Below, in pieces: positions 42,178-45,575 of a stretch of DNA of 45,575 nucleotides. The notes below the pieces were generated by a model, which saw only the letters and a program-made list of their open reading frames with translations, was not told where the DNA came from and did not search any database. Each line of letters opens with the position of its first letter. Within the stretch, counting starts at the first letter, position 1. Made by a program: the position numbers and the translations under genes. The DNA comes from Sorangium cellulosum (lineage in GTDB: Bacteria; Myxococcota_A; Polyangia; Polyangiales; Polyangiaceae), in contig NZ_JEMA01000602.1 of assembly GCF_001589285.1 (NCBI RefSeq), positions 1 to 45,575 of the forward strand, read 5' to 3'.

Positions 42178-45100
42178 CTATGGCTGCGGCGTGGCCGGGT
42201 GCGCCGCGCTGGGGGGCGCGCCTCGCCCTGCGCGCCGCGTCCGGAGCCGCGCGACGCGGCCCTGCACGTCGTCGGCGAGCACGTAGAACGCCGGCACGAC
42301 GAGGAGGCTGAGCGCCGTCGAGACGAGCAGTCCTCCGATGACCGCGGCGGCCATGGGGGCCCGGATCTCGGCGCCGGGGCCGAGCGCCAGCGCCGACGGG
42401 ACCGCGGCCATCAACGTCGCGATCGAGGTCATCAGGATCGGGCGCAGCCGCACCGGGCCGGCGCGGAGCATCGCCGTGCGGGCGTCCATGACCTCCCCCG
42501 CGCCGCGCCCCCCCTCGCCGGGCGCTCCCTCGTGGGCCGCGCCTTCGCGGCGCGCTTCCTCATGCGCCGCGCCGCCGCGCCTCGCTTCTTCGTCGGTCGT
42601 GCGTCCGCCTTCGCGGCGCACTTCGATGGCGTGATCCACCAGGATGATCGAGTTCTTCTTCACGATCCCCATGAGCAGGAGGATCCCGATCATGCTGAAG
42701 ATGTTCAGCGTCTGCCCGGAGAAGAGCAGCGCGAACGCGGCGCCGGCGATCGACAGCGGCAGGATCGTCAGCACCGTGACCGGGTGCAGGAACGAGTTGA
42801 ACTGGGACGCCAGGACCATGTACGCGACAAGGATCCCGAGCACGAGCGCGAAGATGAGGCCGCCCATCGACTCGCGGAACGTCACGCTCGCGCCGCCCAG
42901 CACCAGGCGGTAGCCGGCCGGCAGGTCCCGCCCGAGCGCCTCGACCCGCGCGACCGCCTCGCCCTGCGAGTGCCCCGGCGCGACGTTGCCGAAGATCGAG
43001 ATCGCGCGCTCGCGGTCGCGGCGCGTGATCGCCTGCAGCGCGGGGAGCTCCTCGTAGCTCACGACCGACGTCAGCGGGACCAGCGCCCCCGACGCGCTCC
43101 TCAGCTGGATGCGCGCGAGGTCCTCGGGCCGGCTCCGCTGCTCCGCGAGCAGGCGCGCGCGCACGTCGATGCGGCGACCGTTGTCGCTGTACTTGGCGAT
43201 GCGCCCGCCGCCGACCAGCGTGTTCAGCGTCGTCGCGATCGCCTCGACGCTCACGCCGAGGTCCGCCGCGCGCGCCCGGTCGGGCGTGATGCGCAGCTCG
43301 GGCATGCCGAGCTGGTAGTCCGTGTCGAGGTCCACGACGAGCCCGCTCTGGGCGAGCTCGCCCCGGATGCGCTCGCTGTGCTTCGTGAGCTCCCCCCAGT
43401 CCGGGCCGCGGATCGAGAACTCGACAGGGAACCCGCGCTGCGCCGTGAAGCCCGACTGGGACATGTCCTGGACCACCGCGCGCAGGCCGGGGTAGCCGTT
43501 CAGCTCCTTGCGGAGCGCGCCCTGGAGATCGGCCTGCGACAGGGTCCGCTCGCCCGTCGGCTTCATCGTGACGAACAGGATGCCCGTGTTCACGGCGCCC
43601 CCGCCGAAGCCGCCGACAACGGCGAAGACCCGCTCCACCGCCGGGTGCTCGCCCACGAACGCCTCGGCGCGCTGGAAGAGCCGGTCCGTCTCGTCGATGT
43701 CCGAGCCGACCGCCGTCTGCAGCCGGACGAGGAGCCGCCCCTGGTCCTGCGACGGGACGAACTCGGTCGGGAGCCGCTGCATGGTGACGATCGCGCCGGC
43801 GAATAGCAGCGCGCCGAGCAGGACGACCACGACCGGGAACCGGAGCGCGCGGGCGAGCGTCCAGCCGTAGCCGCGGGCGAGCGCCTCGAAGCCGCGGTCG
43901 ACGAGCCGCCCGACGCGGCCCCGGTGCTCGCGCGAGACGTCGAGGATCTGCGCGCAGCGCGCGGGCGCGAGGGTGATCGCCTCCAGGTACGAGAGGAGCA
44001 CGGCGATGCACAGGGTCACGCCGAACTGGAGGAAGAACCGCCCGACAACCCCCTCCATGAAGATGATCGGGATGAAGATCGCGACGACGGCGAGCGTCGC
44101 GGCGAGCGCCGCGAAGGTGATCTCGGCGGTGCCCTCGCGGGCGGCGCGGACGCGGTCCTTCCCCCCCTCGGCGTGCCGGTGGATGTTCTCGAGCACCATG
44201 ATCGCGTCGTCGACGACGATGCCCACGGCGAGCGAGAGCCCGAGCAGCGTGAAGGTGTTCAGCGTGAACCCGAGGAAGTAGATCGCCGCGACAGTGCCCA
44301 GCAGCGACATCGGGATCGCCAGGACGACGTTGATCGTGCTCGAGAGCGACCCGAGGAACATCCAGCAGACGAGGGCCGTGAGGGCGACGGCCATGCCGAG
44401 CTCGAGCTCGATCTCGTGGACCGACTCCTCGATGAACTTCGTCGAGTCGAAGTTCACCCCGACCTCCATCCCCTCGGGCAGCGTCTTCTGGACCTCGGCG
44501 AGCGCGGCCCGGACCCCCTGCGCGACCTCGACGGCGTTCGACCCGCGCTGCTTCCGGATGCCGAGGCCCTGGGCGGGCTCGCCGTTCACGCGCGCGAGCC
44601 GGCGGACGTCCTCGAAGCCGTCCTCGATGAGCGCGACGTCCTCCAGGTACACCGTGGCGCGCGCGGACGACGGCGGCCCCGTCGGCCCGGCGGTCGCCGC
44701 GCCCGGCTGCGCGGCGGGGTTGCCCTCGCGGAGGACGATCCGCCTGAACGTCGCGAGGTCGAGCGCCTCGCCCATCACGCGCACGTTCACCTCGCGCCCC
44801 TCGGTCTCGAGCCGGCCGGCGGGGAGCTCGATGTGCTGGCGGCGCAGGGCCTCGGTGACGTCGGCGACGGTGAGCCCCCTGGCGGCGAGGCGGTCGGCGT
44901 CGATCCAGATGCGGACGTTGCGCTCGAGGTAGCCGCCCAGGGTCAGCTCGCCGACGCCGGGCACCGTCTGGAGCTTCTCCTTCAGCCGGTACCGCGCGAC
45001 GTCGGCGATGAGCTGCGGGGAGAAGGGGCCGGAGAGCCCGACCCACATGATCGGCTGGTCCTCCGGGTTGCTCTTCGAGACGACGGGCGGGTCGAGGTCG

Positions 45101-45462
45101 AGCGGCAGGTTCCGCTGCGCCTGGGAGATCTTCGTCTGCACGTCCTGGAGCGCGACGTCGACGTCGCGCGAGAGGTCGAGCTCGATGGTCACCGACGCGC
45201 TGCCCTGGCGCGACGTCGACGTGATCGACCGGATGCCCTCGACCTGGACGGCCGCCTCCTCGAGCGGCTCGACGACGTCGTGCTCCATGATCTCGGGGGC
45301 GGCGCCCTCGAGGGAGGCGGAGATGGTGATGGTGGGGAAGTCGACGTCGGGGAACTGGCTGATGCCGATCCGCGACACGGCCACGAGGCCGAAGACGATG
45401 GTCGCCGCCATCAGCATCCAGGCGAAGACCGGCTTCCTGAGGCACGCTTCGGTGAGGTTCAT
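42178..45462 (-). CDS. RND-family multidrug efflux permease (AcrB/HAE1-like)
   Basis: The product is 1094 residues. The start MNLTEACLRKPVFAWMLMAA is the first membrane helix. The family order is clear: DVDFPTITISASLEGAAPEI, then ALQDVQTKISQAQRNLPLDL, and the TM4 proton-relay pair Asp-Asp in GLSLAVGIVVDDAIMVLENI. The second half repeats the fold and ends in VRLRPILMTSIATLMAAVPS. It exports hydrophobic compounds across the envelope with a periplasmic adaptor and an outer-membrane channel. A roughly 45-residue charged insertion (about 945-990) with 10-residue tandem repeats sits in the cytoplasmic loop after VDHAIEVRR. Its ATG overlaps the stop of the gene to its right. Confidence 0.96.
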   Translation of the reverse strand: MNLTEACLRKPVFAWMLMAATIVFGLVAVSRIGISQFPDVDFPTITISASLEGAAPEIMEHDVVEPLEEAAVQVEGIRSITSTSRQGSASVTIELDLSRDVDVALQDVQTKISQAQRNLPLDLDPPVVSKSNPEDQPIMWVGLSGPFSPQLIADVARYRLKEKLQTVPGVGELTLGGYLERNVRIWIDADRLAARGLTVADVTEALRRQHIELPAGRLETEGREVNVRVMGEALDLATFRRIVLREGNPAAQPGAATAGPTGPPSSARATVYLEDVALIEDGFEDVRRLARVNGEPAQGLGIRKQRGSNAVEVAQGVRAALAEVQKTLPEGMEVGVNFDSTKFIEESVHEIELELGMAVALTALVCWMFLGSLSSTINVVLAIPMSLLGTVAAIYFLGFTLNTFTLLGLSLAVGIVVDDAIMVLENIHRHAEGGKDRVRAAREGTAEITFAALAATLAVVAIFIPIIFMEGVVGRFFLQFGVTLCIAVLLSYLEAITLAPARCAQILDVSREHRGRVGRLVDRGFEALARGYGWTLARALRFPVVVVLLGALLFAGAIVTMQRLPTEFVPSQDQGRLLVRLQTAVGSDIDETDRLFQRAEAFVGEHPAVERVFAVVGGFGGGAVNTGILFVTMKPTGERTLSQADLQGALRKELNGYPGLRAVVQDMSQSGFTAQRGFPVEFSIRGPDWGELTKHSERIRGELAQSGLVVDLDTDYQLGMPELRITPDRARAADLGVSVEAIATTLNTLVGGGRIAKYSDNGRRIDVRARLLAEQRSRPEDLARIQLRSASGALVPLTSVVSYEELPALQAITRRDRERAISIFGNVAPGHSQGEAVARVEALGRDLPAGYRLVLGGASVTFRESMGGLIFALVLGILVAYMVLASQFNSFLHPVTVLTILPLSIAGAAFALLFSGQTLNIFSMIGILLLMGIVKKNSIILVDHAIEVRREGGRTTDEEARRGGAAHEEARREGAAHEGAPGEGGRGAGEVMDARTAMLRAGPVRLRPILMTSIATLMAAVPSALALGPGAEIRAPMAAAVIGGLLVSTALSLLVVPAFYVLADDVQGRVARLRTRRAGRGAPPSAAHPATPQP
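42529..42588 (-). repeat. Two 30-bp tandem repeats inside the RND pump gene
   Basis: Units at 42529-42558 and 42559-42588 encode EARREGAAHE and EARRGGAAHE. They form the core of an inserted low-complexity loop near residues 959-978. In frame and charged, so the protein remains intact. Confidence 0.7.
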
Positions 45463-45575
45463 GGCGCGCTCCGCGTCGAGCTGGCGGGAGAGGTCGGCGG
45501 CGTCGATCCGACCGGCGCCGCGTCGGCCGGCGCTGCCGGCGGCGTCGGCGCCTGGGGCGCGCCGGCGCCCTCGAC
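45459..45575 (-). CDS. Partial CDS, C-terminal tail of the probable RND periplasmic adaptor (MFP)
   Basis: The last 38 codons of a gene run off the right edge and end in a TGA that overlaps the RND ATG (ATGA). The visible tail is Pro/Ala/Thr-rich (APQAPTPPAAPADAAPVGST). Such tails and this position are typical of the HlyD/AcrA-type adaptor that precedes an RND pump gene. The identity rests on context only. Confidence 0.55.
   Translation of the reverse strand, partial: VEGAGAPQAPTPPAAPADAAPVGSTPPTSPASSTRSAP

Noticed and set aside
41362..42311. Several plus-strand frames in the gap between the esterase and the RND gene
   Set aside because: Composition and residue content look random, with no ribosome sites, and the last ones are antisense to the RND gene.

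Overview
The window is a 45.6 kb stretch of very GC-rich chromosome, with strong G/C bias at third codon positions, frequent GTG starts and start/stop overlaps (ATGA, GTGA) inside operons. Large lipoproteins, Ser/Gly-rich secreted proteins, a P450, acyl-CoA enzymes and many gene-poor gaps with short repeats suggest a large-genome myxobacterium of the Polyangiales/Sorangium type. This is inferred from style and gene content; no rRNA or other taxonomic marker is present.

Layout. (1) 1-4.8 kb: an acyl-CoA dehydrogenase-like gene, a truncated GIY-YIG nuclease gene joined to a TetR gene remnant, a CACAGAGG-type hairpin repeat, then a SnoaL-like secreted protein divergent from a LysR regulator, and a small hypothetical gene. 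(2) 4.9-7.0 kb: an aldo/keto reductase and a metallo-beta-lactamase-fold hydrolase. (3) 7.5-12.3 kb: a three-gene sugar-type ABC importer (binding lipoprotein and two permeases, no ATPase) divergent from a cytochrome P450. (4) 12.3-16.2 kb, minus strand: miaB, a gamma-carbonic-anhydrase-like gene, thiS and a VanW-family gene. (5) 16.4-19.3 kb: a long-chain acyl-CoA synthetase and a proline iminopeptidase. (6) 19.3-22.5 kb: a poorly conserved patch with CACGTG repeats, two unknown secreted or anchored proteins, gene debris and a host-attachment-like protein. (7) 22.5-29.4 kb: a coupled pair of a 1257-residue lipoprotein and a FadL-type outer-membrane protein, divergent from glmU. (8) 29.6-35.6 kb: a complete Mrp/Mnh cation/proton antiporter operon with fused A and B subunits. 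(9) 35.7-39.9 kb, minus strand: tandem universal stress protein, GTP cyclohydrolase II, a CbiX-like chelatase and a 600-residue acyl-CoA dehydrogenase. (10) 40.1-45.6 kb: a secreted CE1-type esterase lipoprotein, a 0.9 kb gene-poor gap, and an RND efflux pump preceded by the tail of its probable adaptor.

Most genes are recognisable housekeeping or accessory metabolism. The best candidate for an undescribed system is the translationally coupled giant lipoprotein plus FadL-like porin (22511-27789), which may form an outer-membrane uptake or export assembly. Other items for follow-up are the chimeric gene remnant at 1.5-2.1 kb, several palindromes in divergent promoter regions, possible leaderless starts (TAnnCT box 8-9 nt before ATG), and a tandem-repeat insertion in a cytoplasmic loop of the RND pump. 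I saw no tRNA, rRNA, CRISPR array, intact transposase or prophage.
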